A stretch of DNA of 64,000 bases from Bordetella genomosp. 10 (GTDB lineage: Bacteria > Pseudomonadota > Gammaproteobacteria > Burkholderiales > Burkholderiaceae_B), in assembly GCF_002261225.1 (NCBI RefSeq), contig NZ_NEVM01000002.1, forward strand, positions 558,001 to 622,000, read 5' to 3'. The position numbers and the translations under genes were made by a program. Below, piece after piece: positions 17,861 through 26,112 of the stretch (the stretch's first letter is position 1; each line of letters starts with the position of its first letter). The notes beneath the pieces were generated by a model, which had not been told where the DNA came from, did not search any database, and saw only the letters and a program-made list of their open reading frames with translations.

Positions 17861-19048
17861 TCAATACGAACGCGGCATGCCCAGGACGTGTTCGCCCAGG
17901 TAGGCCAGGATCATGTTGGTGGATACCGGGGCGATCTGCGTCAAGCGCGCCTCGCGCCATTTGCGCTCGACGTCGTACTCGCGCGCGTAGCCGAAGCCGC
18001 CGTAGGTCTGCAGGCAGGCCTCGGCGGCCTCCCAGGCCGCTTCCGAGGCCAACAGCTTGGCCATGTTGGCGGCGTCCCCGCAGGGGCGGCCGGCCTGGAA
18101 CAGCGCCGCCGCCTTGCGGATCATCAGGTCGGCCGCCTCGGTGCGGGCATAGGCGCGCGCGATGGGAAACTGGATGCCCTGGTTCTTGCCGATCGGCCGG
18201 TCGAAGACCACGCGCTCGCAGGCGTATTCACTCGCCTTGCGGATGAACCAGCGCGCGTCGCCCAGGGATTCGCTGGCGACCAGCGTGCGCTCGGCGTTCA
18301 TGCCGTCCAGGATGTAGCGGAAGCCGCGGCCTTCCTCGCCGATGAGGTTCTCCGCCGGGATGCGCAGGTTGTCGAAGAACACCTCGGTGGTGTTGTGGTT
18401 GATCATGGCCTTCAGCGGCCGGATTTCCAGGCCGCGGCCCAGCGCGCCGCGCATGTCCACCAGGAAGACGGAAATGCCGTCGGTCTTCTTCTGCACCTGT
18501 TCCAGCGGCGTGGTGCGGGCCAGCAGCAGCATCAGGTCCGAGTGCAGGGCGCGCGAGGTCCACACCTTCTGTCCGTTCACCACGTAGTGGTCGCCCTGGC
18601 GTTCGGCGCGGGTCTTGATGCGGGTGGTGTCGGTGCCCGAGGTCGGTTCGGTCACGCCGAAGGCCTGCAGCCGCAGGGTGCCGTCGGCGATGCCGGGCAG
18701 GTAGCGTTGCTTCTGTGCTTCGGAGCCATGCCGCAGCAGCGTGCCCATGATGTACATCTGCGCATGGCAGGCGCCCGCGTTGCAGCCGGCGGCATGGATT
18801 TCCTCCAGGATGGCGGAAGCCGCCCGCAGCGGCAGGCCGACGCCGCCATAGGCCTCGGGTATCAATGCGCCCAGGTAGCCGGCCTCGGTCAGGGCGCGCA
18901 CGAACTCAGTGGGATAGGCTTCCTGGGCTTCCAGCCCGCGCCAGTATTCACCGCCGAAGCCGGCGCATATGCGGCGCACGTTGTCGCGGATCTCCGGCCA
19001 GTCGCGCGTGACGGCCACGGCCAGCTCGTCGTCCATCTGCTCGTTCAT
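17861..19048 (-). CDS. Acyl-CoA dehydrogenase
   Basis: A 395-residue FAD enzyme with FGVTEPTSGTDTTR and VWTSRALHSDLMLLL in the flavin domain and QTYGGFGYAREYDVER near the C-terminus. It oxidises an acyl-CoA and passes electrons to ETF. Its ATG overlaps the HMG-CoA lyase stop by four bases (ATGA), so the two are coupled. It is a paralogue of the enzyme at 7603 within a parallel cluster. Confidence 0.92.
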   Translation of the reverse strand: MNEQMDDELAVAVTRDWPEIRDNVRRICAGFGGEYWRGLEAQEAYPTEFVRALTEAGYLGALIPEAYGGVGLPLRAASAILEEIHAAGCNAGACHAQMYIMGTLLRHGSEAQKQRYLPGIADGTLRLQAFGVTEPTSGTDTTRIKTRAERQGDHYVVNGQKVWTSRALHSDLMLLLARTTPLEQVQKKTDGISVFLVDMRGALGRGLEIRPLKAMINHNTTEVFFDNLRIPAENLIGEEGRGFRYILDGMNAERTLVASESLGDARWFIRKASEYACERVVFDRPIGKNQGIQFPIARAYARTEAADLMIRKAAALFQAGRPCGDAANMAKLLASEAAWEAAEACLQTYGGFGYAREYDVERKWREARLTQIAPVSTNMILAYLGEHVLGMPRSY

Positions 19049-19995
19049 CGCAAGACTCCCGTATCCAGGCGCGGCAGGCCCGCGCGCGCCACGCCGCCGT
19101 ACATGTCGATGTCGGGCAAGGCCGCGCGCACGATGTCGCGCACGGCCAGCAGTCGTTCCAGGTCGACGCCGGTGCGCAGGCCCATGGACGCCATCAGGAA
19201 GCACAGGTCGTCCATGACGATGTTGCCGGTGGCGCCGGGCGCGAAAGGACAGCCGCCCATGCCGGCCAGGGACGCGTCGAAGGCCCGCACGCCGCAGTCC
19301 AGCGCCGCCAGCGCATTGGCGATGCCCAGTCCGCGCGTGTCGTGAAAGTGCGCCGCCACGGGCAGCGGCGCCACTTCGGCCATGACCAGGCGGAAGACCT
19401 CGCGCACCTGCGCGGGGCCGGAATAGCCCACCGTATCTGCCACCACGATCTCGTCGGCGCCCGCTTCGGCCAGTTGGGCGGCGTAGCGCACGACGTCGGC
19501 GGCGGGAATGCGGCCTTCGTAGGAGCAGCCCAGCGCGGTGGACAGGCCGCCGCCCAGCACCGGCCGGCGCTCGGGCGGCAGGGCGTCGCACAGCGCGCGG
19601 ATGGCGCGGAAGTCCGCCACGGAATCCTCGCGCTCGCGGCGCACGTTCTTCAGGTTGTGGGTGCGGCTGACCGACATGACGAAGTTCAGCTTGTGCACGC
19701 CCAGCTCGATGCCGCGCTGGGCGCCGCGCGCGTTGGGAATCAGCGCGGCCACGGTCAGCCCGGGCACCCGCAGCGCCAGCCGGCTTACCTCCTCGGCGTC
19801 GGCGAACTGCGGGATCAGCTTGGGCGGCACATAGGAGGTGACTTCGATCTCGGGCATGCCGGCGGCCGCTTCGGCGCGTATCCAGGCCAGCTTGGCCTGG
19901 GTGGGCATGAAGGTCGGGTGGATCTGCAGGCCGTCGCGCAGGCCGACTTCGCGCAGGGCGACGTCCCGCTGGGGAGGGGAGGCGAAATTTTGCAT
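19045..19995 (-). CDS. Hydroxymethylglutaryl-CoA lyase family protein
   Basis: A 316-residue aldolase with the complete lyase set: REVGLRDGLQ on the first strand, AHFHDTRGLG as metal ligands, and the loop GMGGCPFAPGATGN with the reactive Cys. It probably cleaves a 3-hydroxy-3-methylacyl-CoA or a citramalyl-type CoA. It overlaps the downstream dehydrogenase and lies one base from the upstream enoyl-CoA hydratase stop. Confidence 0.9.
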   Translation of the reverse strand: MQNFASPPQRDVALREVGLRDGLQIHPTFMPTQAKLAWIRAEAAAGMPEIEVTSYVPPKLIPQFADAEEVSRLALRVPGLTVAALIPNARGAQRGIELGVHKLNFVMSVSRTHNLKNVRREREDSVADFRAIRALCDALPPERRPVLGGGLSTALGCSYEGRIPAADVVRYAAQLAEAGADEIVVADTVGYSGPAQVREVFRLVMAEVAPLPVAAHFHDTRGLGIANALAALDCGVRAFDASLAGMGGCPFAPGATGNIVMDDLCFLMASMGLRTGVDLERLLAVRDIVRAALPDIDMYGGVARAGLPRLDTGVLR

Positions 19996-19996
19996 G

Positions 19997-20794
19997 TCAA
20001 TGTCCCTGGAACCGCGGCTTGCGCTTTTCGTTGAAGGCGAGGACGCCTTCGGCGCGATCGGCGGTATGGATCAGGTGGTTGTAGGCTTCGACCTCGAAGC
20101 GCAAGGCCGTCTGCAACTCCATCTGCATGCCGTAGCGTATGGATTTCTTGACCTGCCGCACCGACAGCGGCGCGTTGCCCGCAATGGTCGCGGCGGTGTC
20201 CAGCGCTTCCTCGAGCAGCCGGCCGGGTTCGACCAGGCAATTCACCGCGCCCCATTCATACGCCTGCCGCGCGGTGCAGGGCCGGCCGGTCATTATCATT
20301 TCCCGGGCGCGCCGCTCGCCGATGGCGCGCGGCAGGTTCTGCGTGCCGCCGCAACCGGGCATGATGCCCAGCGTGGCCTCGGTCAGGGCGAAGCGGGCGG
20401 TCTCGGCGGCATGGATGAAGTCGCAGGCCAGCGCCAGTTCGAAGCCGCCGGCGTAGGCGGCGCCGTTCACCGCAGCGATCACGGGCACGGGCAGGTCGAT
20501 CAGGCGCGCGTAGGCCCGTTCGAACAGCTCGTGCTGGCGGCGCCATTGGTCGTCGCTCATGCCGTTGCGCTCCTTCAGGTCGCCGCCCGCGCAGAACGCG
20601 CGTTCGCCGGCGCCCGTCAGCACGACGCAGCGCACGTCGCCCGGGTCCTCGGTCAGCCGCGTCCACAGGTCCAGCAGGTCATGGCCCATCTGCGTGTTCA
20701 AGGCGTTCATGACCTCGGGCCGGTTCAGCGTGGCCTGCAGGACGTGGGGCCGCGCCATGGCGCAGGCGAGGGTGGCGTAGTCCGGGAATTCCAT
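19997..20794 (-). CDS. Enoyl-CoA hydratase/isomerase family protein
   Basis: A 265-residue crotonase-fold protein. The oxyanion-hole segment AGERAFCAGGDLKERN is present, and both catalytic Glu positions appear kept (TEATLGIMPGCGG and RAREMIMTG). It would hydrate an enoyl-CoA to supply the adjacent lyase. AGGAAG precedes the ATG. It lies one base from the HMG-CoA lyase start. Confidence 0.92.
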   Translation of the reverse strand: MEFPDYATLACAMARPHVLQATLNRPEVMNALNTQMGHDLLDLWTRLTEDPGDVRCVVLTGAGERAFCAGGDLKERNGMSDDQWRRQHELFERAYARLIDLPVPVIAAVNGAAYAGGFELALACDFIHAAETARFALTEATLGIMPGCGGTQNLPRAIGERRAREMIMTGRPCTARQAYEWGAVNCLVEPGRLLEEALDTAATIAGNAPLSVRQVKKSIRYGMQMELQTALRFEVEAYNHLIHTADRAEGVLAFNEKRKPRFQGH

Positions 20795-20884
20795 GTGTCG
20801 TCTTCCTATGTGTCTTTTTCCTGGGCCGGCCCGGCGCGGGGCCGGTGCGCGGGCATGCGGATATTCCTTTCGCGTCGATGCGTC

Positions 20885-21310
20885 CTAGGCCGGACGGCCG
20901 CCCTCGAAACGCGCCACCGTGGGTTCGAGGCCGTCCACCTGGAAGAAGTCGCACCAGGCGGCGAAGCCGATCTGGAAGGTGGCGAAGCCCGCCATGGGCA
21001 GCACCAGTTCCACCAGTTCCAGCAATTCGCCGGCCGTCGCGCCCAGGTCCACCGCCACTTGCATGTGGCTCTGGATCTGGCCGCGCGCGGCGCGTCCCAG
21101 GATCAGGCCGAAGATGGACAGCAATTCCTTGGTGCGCCGGTCCAGCAGGCGATCCTTCAGGTAGACGGTCTCCAGGAGACGGTTGATGGCGGTCATGGCC
21201 TCGAAGTCATGCTTGACCAGGATCTTGTGATAATCCAGCACGTAGCCGCGGTCCCGCACCAGCTTGTCCAGGTAGGCCTGCTTTTCCGCCAGGGTCTTGT
21301 CGTTTTCCAT
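20885..21310 (-). CDS. Carboxymuconolactone decarboxylase family protein
   Basis: This 141-residue small helical protein has the CMD core GQIQSHMQVAVDLGATAGELLELVE. It lacks the CxxC of AhpD-type peroxidases, so it belongs to the gamma-carboxymuconolactone decarboxylase-like side. The ATG at 21310 has AAGGA upstream. Its place in an acyl-CoA cluster together with an enol-lactonase-like gene is suggestive, but its substrate is unknown. Confidence 0.8.
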   Translation of the reverse strand: MENDKTLAEKQAYLDKLVRDRGYVLDYHKILVKHDFEAMTAINRLLETVYLKDRLLDRRTKELLSIFGLILGRAARGQIQSHMQVAVDLGATAGELLELVELVLPMAGFATFQIGFAAWCDFFQVDGLEPTVARFEGGRPA

Positions 21311-21366
21311 GGGGTTCCTTGTCGTGGATGAGGCGCCGGGGATTGCGCGGCGCGATTGCGGGCGGC

Positions 21367-22530
21367 TTATTCGCGGGCGGCTCGTTCCCCGCCGGTTTCC
21401 GCCAGTTCCTCCAGCGTATGCGATCCCAGCGCGGGCGGCCCATGCCGCAGGCCGGGGCGCCGCGCGTCGAAGCTCAGCGGCAGGCCGACCATGGCCGGCA
21501 GCCGCCCGTCGCCGTCGCGCAGGATGCCCAGGGCCCGGGTCTGCGGGTCGCGCGACACCTGGCGCACGTCGCGGATGGGGGCGCACGGCACGCCCGCGCG
21601 CTCCAGCGCCGCTACCCAGGTTTCCACGTCTTCCAGCGCCAGCCTGGCTTCGATGTCCCGCGCCAGGGCGGCCTTGTGGCGCAGCCGGCCCTCGTTGGTT
21701 TCGTAGCGCGGGTCCGCGCGCCATTCGGGGCAATGCAGCACGTCGCACAGCTTGTGGAATTGGCCGGTATTGCCGGCCGCGATCACCAGGTAGCCGTCGC
21801 GCGCCTTGAAGGCCTGGTAGGGGGCGGTGATGGGCGCGCCGGAGCCGTACGGCAGCGGGACTTCGCCGGAGGCCGAGAAGTTGGCGATGTGCACGCTCAT
21901 CAATCCGAGCGCGGTTTCGTACAGCGACACGTCCACCACGCAGCCGGCGCCGCCGGCGGCGCGCGCGCGCAGGGCCGACAGGATGCCGATCACCGCCCAC
22001 ATGGCGGTGCCCATGTCCACCAGCGATACGCCCACGCGCACCGGCGGCCGGCCCGGCTCGCCGGTGATTCCCATGATGCCGCCGGCGGCCTGCATCAAGG
22101 GGTCGTAGCCGGGACGTTGCGCCAACGGGCCGGCGGCGCCGAAGGCGCCCATATTGCAGTAGATCAGCCGTTCGTTGTCGGCGCGCAGGGTGGCGCCGTC
22201 CAGCGCGTATGCCGCGACGGCGCCGGGGCGCAGGTTCTGCAGGACGACGTCGGCCTCGCGCCTGACGAAGTCGCGCAGTCCGGCGCGCGCCGCCGGGTCC
22301 TTCAGGTCCAGCGCGACGGAGTGCTTGTTGCGGTTCAGGCTCAGGAAGCAGGCCGATACGCCGCCGACGAAGGGCGGGCCCCAGGAACGGGCGTCGTCGC
22401 CCTTGCCGGGCCGTTCGATCTTGACGACGCGCGCGCCCAGGTCGCCGAGTATCTGGCCCGCGTAGGGCGCGGCCACGCTGTGCCCGAGTTCGACGACGGT
22501 AATTCCTTCAAGCGGCAGGGATGAAGACAT
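21367..22530 (-). CDS. CaiB/BaiF CoA-transferase family protein
   Basis: A 387-residue family III CoA-transferase with ITVVELGHSVAAPYAGQILGDLGARVVKIERP at the N-terminus (shown here as the family start), VVDVSLYETAL in the active-site region and GAPITAPYQAF. It is the first gene of the minus-strand cluster and probably activates the acid substrate as its CoA ester. Its promoter must lie in the 377-base gap ending at 22907. Confidence 0.9.
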   Translation of the reverse strand: MSSSLPLEGITVVELGHSVAAPYAGQILGDLGARVVKIERPGKGDDARSWGPPFVGGVSACFLSLNRNKHSVALDLKDPAARAGLRDFVRREADVVLQNLRPGAVAAYALDGATLRADNERLIYCNMGAFGAAGPLAQRPGYDPLMQAAGGIMGITGEPGRPPVRVGVSLVDMGTAMWAVIGILSALRARAAGGAGCVVDVSLYETALGLMSVHIANFSASGEVPLPYGSGAPITAPYQAFKARDGYLVIAAGNTGQFHKLCDVLHCPEWRADPRYETNEGRLRHKAALARDIEARLALEDVETWVAALERAGVPCAPIRDVRQVSRDPQTRALGILRDGDGRLPAMVGLPLSFDARRPGLRHGPPALGSHTLEELAETGGERAARE

Positions 22531-22907
22531 CGGCGTAGCGCTCCGGCAGCCATCACGATGGGAAGGACGGTGGGGACATTAGGCAATCGCCCTGAATAGG
22601 GGGTCAAGCGAAACATCCGACTGACCCCTGCCCACTTTTTGGAACGTGGCGCTGTCGTGGCCGCGTGCGCCCGCGGCATCGCGCGTTTGGTTTGGTTTGA
22701 CGCGCCGCCGCATGCGGGCCTTTCCAAAATGGCATGGGGGGCCAATCGGATGTTTCGCTTGAGAAGTTCGCCGGCGCGCCGCAGTATGCCGCCGTGACCC
22801 GCCCCCTCCCGCCGGCACACGGCAGCCAGGGGACCGGGCCGCGTCAGGATAGGAATAACAACGGCGGCGCCCCAAGGGGACTGGCGCAATGACAGGAGAC
22901 CCGACAC
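22531..22907. other. Divergent intergenic region of 377 bases
   Basis: This gap separates the minus-strand CoA-transferase operon from the plus-strand MmgE/PrpD gene. It holds the inverted-repeat element at 22604-22762. GGAG near 22894 serves the plus-strand start. No small gene of convincing quality was seen. Confidence 0.7.
22604..22762. mobile_element. MITE-like element or insertion-sequence end pair, 159 bp
   Basis: Positions 22604-22643 and 22723-22762 are 40-base imperfect inverted repeats. The outer 17 bases (TCAAGCGAAACATCCGA) are perfect, and the inner blocks CCCC and TTTTGGA are also shared. A 79-base GC-rich centre has no coding capacity. No clear target-site duplication was found at the borders. 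It is best read as a non-autonomous element or two ends left by an insertion sequence. Confidence 0.5.
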
Positions 22908-24236
22908 ATGTCCACCGTCAGCGAGCAGTTGGCAGCATTCATCCAGGCCACCACGACAGCGGGCCTGCGGCCGGACATCGTCGAACTGGCCAAGTCGCGC
23001 GTCCTGGACGCCATCGCCACGGCCCTGACGGCGCGCGGCCTGCCGGTGCCCGCCCTGGCCGCGGCTTTCGTCCAGGGCAATCGCGGCAACGCGACTGTGA
23101 TCGGCAGCCGCGCCGGCGTGCCGGCGATCGACGCCGCCCTGGTCAACGCCACGCTGGTGAACGGCAGTTCGCTGGACGATTTCCTGGAGAAGTCGCATCC
23201 GTCCGCGGTCGTGGTGCCGGCCGCGTTGGCCGTGGCCGAGGAGCAGGGCGCTTCCGGCGCGGATTTCCTGGCGAGCGTGATCGCGGGTTATGAACTGGTC
23301 GGCCGCGCCTACCTGGCCGCGCCCGGCATGCTGCCCCGGTTCCGCGCCACCGGCGTGGCCGGGGCGGTGGGCGCGGCGGCGGCGGCCGGCAAGCTGTTGA
23401 AGCTGGACCAGGCCGGATTGATGAACGCGCTGGGCTACGCGGCCATGTTTGCCTCGGGCTTCGGCGAGGGTTTCCTGTCCGGCACCATGGAGGTCAAGTT
23501 CAATGTCGGCTGGGCCGCGCGCAGCGGCGTCAGCGCGGCGCGCCTGGCGCAATTGGGCGGCACGGCATCGCCGCTGGTCTTCGAGGGCAAGTCCGGCTTC
23601 CTGCGCGCCTTCGGCGGCGGCGATGCCGGGCATGCGGCCGAGGCCACGCGCGGCCTGGGCAAGCATCTGCTGATCGAGGACACGATCTACAAGGAATATC
23701 CGGTGTGCATCTTCGTGCAGACGCCGATGTACCTGGCGCTCGACCTGGCGAAGCGCCACCGGCTGGATCCGGCGCGCATCTCGCGCGTCTCCATCCTGGC
23801 GCCCAAGGATACCTTCGAGAACCCGGGTTTCCAGAACGTCGCGCCCTATGCCAATGCGCTGCAGGCGCGCACCAGCGCCAGTTTCTGCACGACGGCGGCA
23901 TTGCTGGGCAAGCCCATCGACGAACACGATTTCTACGCGCGCACCACCGACGCCGAGGTGCTCGCGCTGGCCGCCAAGGTCGAACTGCTGCCGCCGTCCG
24001 CGGACAAGGAGCGCGTGACGGTGCGCGTCGCCTGCGACGGCGAGGTCCATGAGGCGAGCGCGCTGCAGATGGAAATGCTGCGGCCCGCCACCGGCAAGAT
24101 CGTGGAGAAATTCCGCCGCCTGGCCGGGCCGGTGTTCGGCCCTTCCACCGACCGCGTGGCGGAGGCGGTCATGCAACTGGACCGCGCCCGGCACGTCGGC
24201 GAACTGACCGAACTGCTGCGCCTGGATCCCGGCTGA
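22908..24236 (+). CDS. MmgE/PrpD family protein
   Basis: A 442-residue MmgE/PrpD protein. SSLDDFLEKSHPSAV replaces the usual DYDD..H signature with a DD..H version, and IYKEYPVCIFVQTP carries the cysteine segment of the second domain. CAGGAGAC lies upstream of the ATG. It pairs with a Bug receptor 67 bases downstream, a two-gene unit that repeats the theme of the larger clusters. Confidence 0.86.
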   Translation: MSTVSEQLAAFIQATTTAGLRPDIVELAKSRVLDAIATALTARGLPVPALAAAFVQGNRGNATVIGSRAGVPAIDAALVNATLVNGSSLDDFLEKSHPSAVVVPAALAVAEEQGASGADFLASVIAGYELVGRAYLAAPGMLPRFRATGVAGAVGAAAAAGKLLKLDQAGLMNALGYAAMFASGFGEGFLSGTMEVKFNVGWAARSGVSAARLAQLGGTASPLVFEGKSGFLRAFGGGDAGHAAEATRGLGKHLLIEDTIYKEYPVCIFVQTPMYLALDLAKRHRLDPARISRVSILAPKDTFENPGFQNVAPYANALQARTSASFCTTAALLGKPIDEHDFYARTTDAEVLALAAKVELLPPSADKERVTVRVACDGEVHEASALQMEMLRPATGKIVEKFRRLAGPVFGPSTDRVAEAVMQLDRARHVGELTELLRLDPG

Positions 24237-24303
24237 CGCATCGCGCGGGGCCCGCGCGCCCATCGCGGCGCGGAAGAAAAACATACATAGGCAGGAGACG
24301 ACC

Positions 24304-25269
24304 ATGAAACTGCTGTCAGCCCTCGCCACGGCCTGCGTGGCCGTTGCGTGCGGCGGCGCCTTGCCGGCGCATGCCGCTTATCCCGACCATCCCATCCGCT
24401 TCATCGTGCCGTTCCCGCCGGGCGGCAGCACCGACGTGGCGGCGCGCATCGTCTGCGAGCGCGCGCAGAAAATCCTCGGCCAGCCCATCGTCATCTACAA
24501 CCAGGGCGGCGGCGGCGCCATCGTGGGATCGACCACCGCGGCGCAGGCGGCCCCCGACGGCTATACGCTGCTGCTGGTGCAGCCGTCGCACGCCTCCAAT
24601 CCTTCACTGATCAGGCAACTGCCTTACGACACGGAGAAAGCCTTCGTGCCGATCTCGGGCCTGGCCTGGCATCCCGGCCTGCTGGTCGCCAGCCCTTCCA
24701 AGCCGCACAAGACCTTCGCCGAGTTCATCGCCTATACCAAGGCGCATCCCGGCAAGGTCAGCTACGCGACCGCCGGCGTGGGCACCTTCCCGCACCTGAC
24801 CATGGCGCTGCTGTCCGAGGTGGGCGGCTTGTCCATGGTGCACGTGCCGTACAAGGGCGCGGGGCCGACCAAGACGGACCTGATCGCGGGCCGCGTGGAC
24901 GTCAAGGTCGACGCCTACGCGACTTCCATCGGCCTGATACAGAAGGGCGAGTTGCGGGCGCTGGCGGTCACGGGCAAGGGCCGGATTCCGCAACTGCCCG
25001 ACGTGCCCGCCGTCGAGGAAACCTATCCCGGCTTCGAATCGTCGATCTGGATGGGCGTGGCCGCGCCCGCGGGCGTGCCGCCGGACGTGGTGAAGAAGCT
25101 GGGCCAGGCCTTTGCAGAAGCCATCAAGGATCCGGCGGTGGTCCATAGCCTGGATACCCAGGGCATCTACCCCCTGGCTTTGTCGGGCCCGCAATTGGGC
25201 GACCTGATCCACAGCGAAATCGGGAAATGGGCCAAGACCATCAAGGACGCCGGCATCGTGGCGCAGTAA
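24304..25269 (+). CDS. Bug-type tripartite tricarboxylate transporter substrate-binding protein
   Basis: A 321-residue periplasmic receptor with a signal peptide (ALATACVAVACGGALPAHA, cleavage about residue 24). YPDHPIRFIVPFPPGGSTD, APDGYTLLL and MVHVPYKGAGPT are the Bug signatures. CAGGAGACGACC precedes the ATG. It is closely similar in layout to the receptor at 10158, including VDVKVDAYAT, so the two are probably close paralogues. Confidence 0.93.
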   Translation: MKLLSALATACVAVACGGALPAHAAYPDHPIRFIVPFPPGGSTDVAARIVCERAQKILGQPIVIYNQGGGGAIVGSTTAAQAAPDGYTLLLVQPSHASNPSLIRQLPYDTEKAFVPISGLAWHPGLLVASPSKPHKTFAEFIAYTKAHPGKVSYATAGVGTFPHLTMALLSEVGGLSMVHVPYKGAGPTKTDLIAGRVDVKVDAYATSIGLIQKGELRALAVTGKGRIPQLPDVPAVEETYPGFESSIWMGVAAPAGVPPDVVKKLGQAFAEAIKDPAVVHSLDTQGIYPLALSGPQLGDLIHSEIGKWAKTIKDAGIVAQ

Positions 25270-25293
25270 GGGCAGTGGGGCGGTGAGCCGGCG

Positions 25294-25563
25294 TCAGACG
25301 GTTCCCAGCAAGAAATCCGCGAGATTCCTCGCTTCGGTTTCGGGCAGCCCGCCGCACACTTTGTGCAGGACCTCGTCCGCGATACCCGGCGCCACCTCGA
25401 AATCGGCGTCGAGTATCCGGCCCGATCGCTCGCCGCGGTAATAGTCGATCCAGCGCGCCAGCGCCGCCAGGAAGGCGCCGAGGTCGGGGGCGACGACGTT
25501 GTAGCGCCAGGCGCCCTGGCCATGCATGGAACAGGCGAGGCCGCCGTCATGGCTTATGGACAC
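25294..25563 (-). pseudogene. C-terminal remnant resembling a SMI1/KNR4 (SUKH) protein
   Basis: The reading frame encodes 89 residues from a GTG at 25563 to the stop at 25294. Upstream in the same frame, codons to about 25680 still read like protein (for example RYAIADWAANPV) but contain no start. The pattern NPVSISHDGG, then WRYNVVAPDLGAFL, recalls the C-terminal part of SUKH proteins, often immunity factors in toxin systems. The N-terminal half seems lost next to the hip promoter. The family assignment is tentative. Confidence 0.45.
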
Positions 25564-25776
25564 CGGGTTGGCCGCCCAATCCGCGATCGCGTAGCGGCTT
25601 CGGTCCCAGCCCGGAGCGGCTTGTCCCGTGCGCGCATCGCTGCGGTAGCCGGCCTGGCGCTGCTCGAGCTCGGTGCCTCCATCCTTCCCATATCCAGCGC
25701 TGGAGTGTACTTGTACTGTCCGGTATGGCCGGTCCGTGCGGCGGTGGATCTCAGGCTTGTTGCCCTGGCGTATTAT

Positions 25777-25839
25777 CTGAAAATCAAATATTTTACGAAT
25801 ATCTGATTTTCAGCTATCCTGCGTTTAACTGAAATACAG
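25777..25839. promoter_or_regulatory. hipO: Three HipB operator candidates at 26-bp spacing
   Basis: CTGAAAATCAA (25777), CTGATTTTCAG (25803) and CTGAAATACAG (25829) start exactly 26 bases apart. All fit CTGA-N3-TCAG or near it. They lie before, within and just after the predicted promoter, as expected for autorepression by the HTH antitoxin. Confidence 0.6.
25792..25820 (+). promoter_or_regulatory. Predicted hipBA promoter
   Basis: A -35-like TTTACG at 25792-25797 and a -10-like TATCCT at 25815-25820 are separated by 17 bases in an AT-rich stretch unlike the surrounding DNA. The middle operator copy lies in the spacer. Confidence 0.5.
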
Positions 25840-25850
25840 GTATTTTTCCT

Positions 25851-26111
25851 ATGCCGCCGCCTTTTATCCTGTCGACCCCTGCCCAACTGGGGGTGGTCCT
25901 ACAGTCCGCCCGCAAGGCGCAAGGGCTGACCCAGTCCGCGCTGGCCGGACGCATGGGCCTGAGCCAATCGAGGGTTTCGCATCTGGAATTGCACGCCCAG
26001 GAGCTGAGCGTGGCGCAATTGTTGAGCTGGTGCGCGGCCTTGGGGCTGGAATTGACCGTCGGTCCTCGCGGGGATGCCGCCTCGTCGCCAAGCGCGCGAA
26101 CGGACTGGTGA
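25851..26111 (+). CDS. hipB: HipB-type antitoxin, XRE-family HTH
   Basis: An 86-residue DNA-binding protein with a Cro/CI-type HTH: LGVVLQSARKAQGLTQSALAGRMGLSQSRVSHLE. Length fits HipB antitoxins (about 88 residues). It should neutralise HipA and repress its own promoter at the operators 25777-25839. The ribosome site is weak (AGG at 25838-25840). The toxin ATG follows one base after the stop. Confidence 0.82.
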   Translation: MPPPFILSTPAQLGVVLQSARKAQGLTQSALAGRMGLSQSRVSHLELHAQELSVAQLLSWCAALGLELTVGPRGDAASSPSARTDW

Positions 26112-26112
26112 C

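Noticed and set aside
25363..25806. Plus-strand frame of 147 codons opposite the SUKH-like remnant
   Set aside because: Its translation has no recognisable features and runs through the hip promoter; the minus-strand frame reads more like protein.
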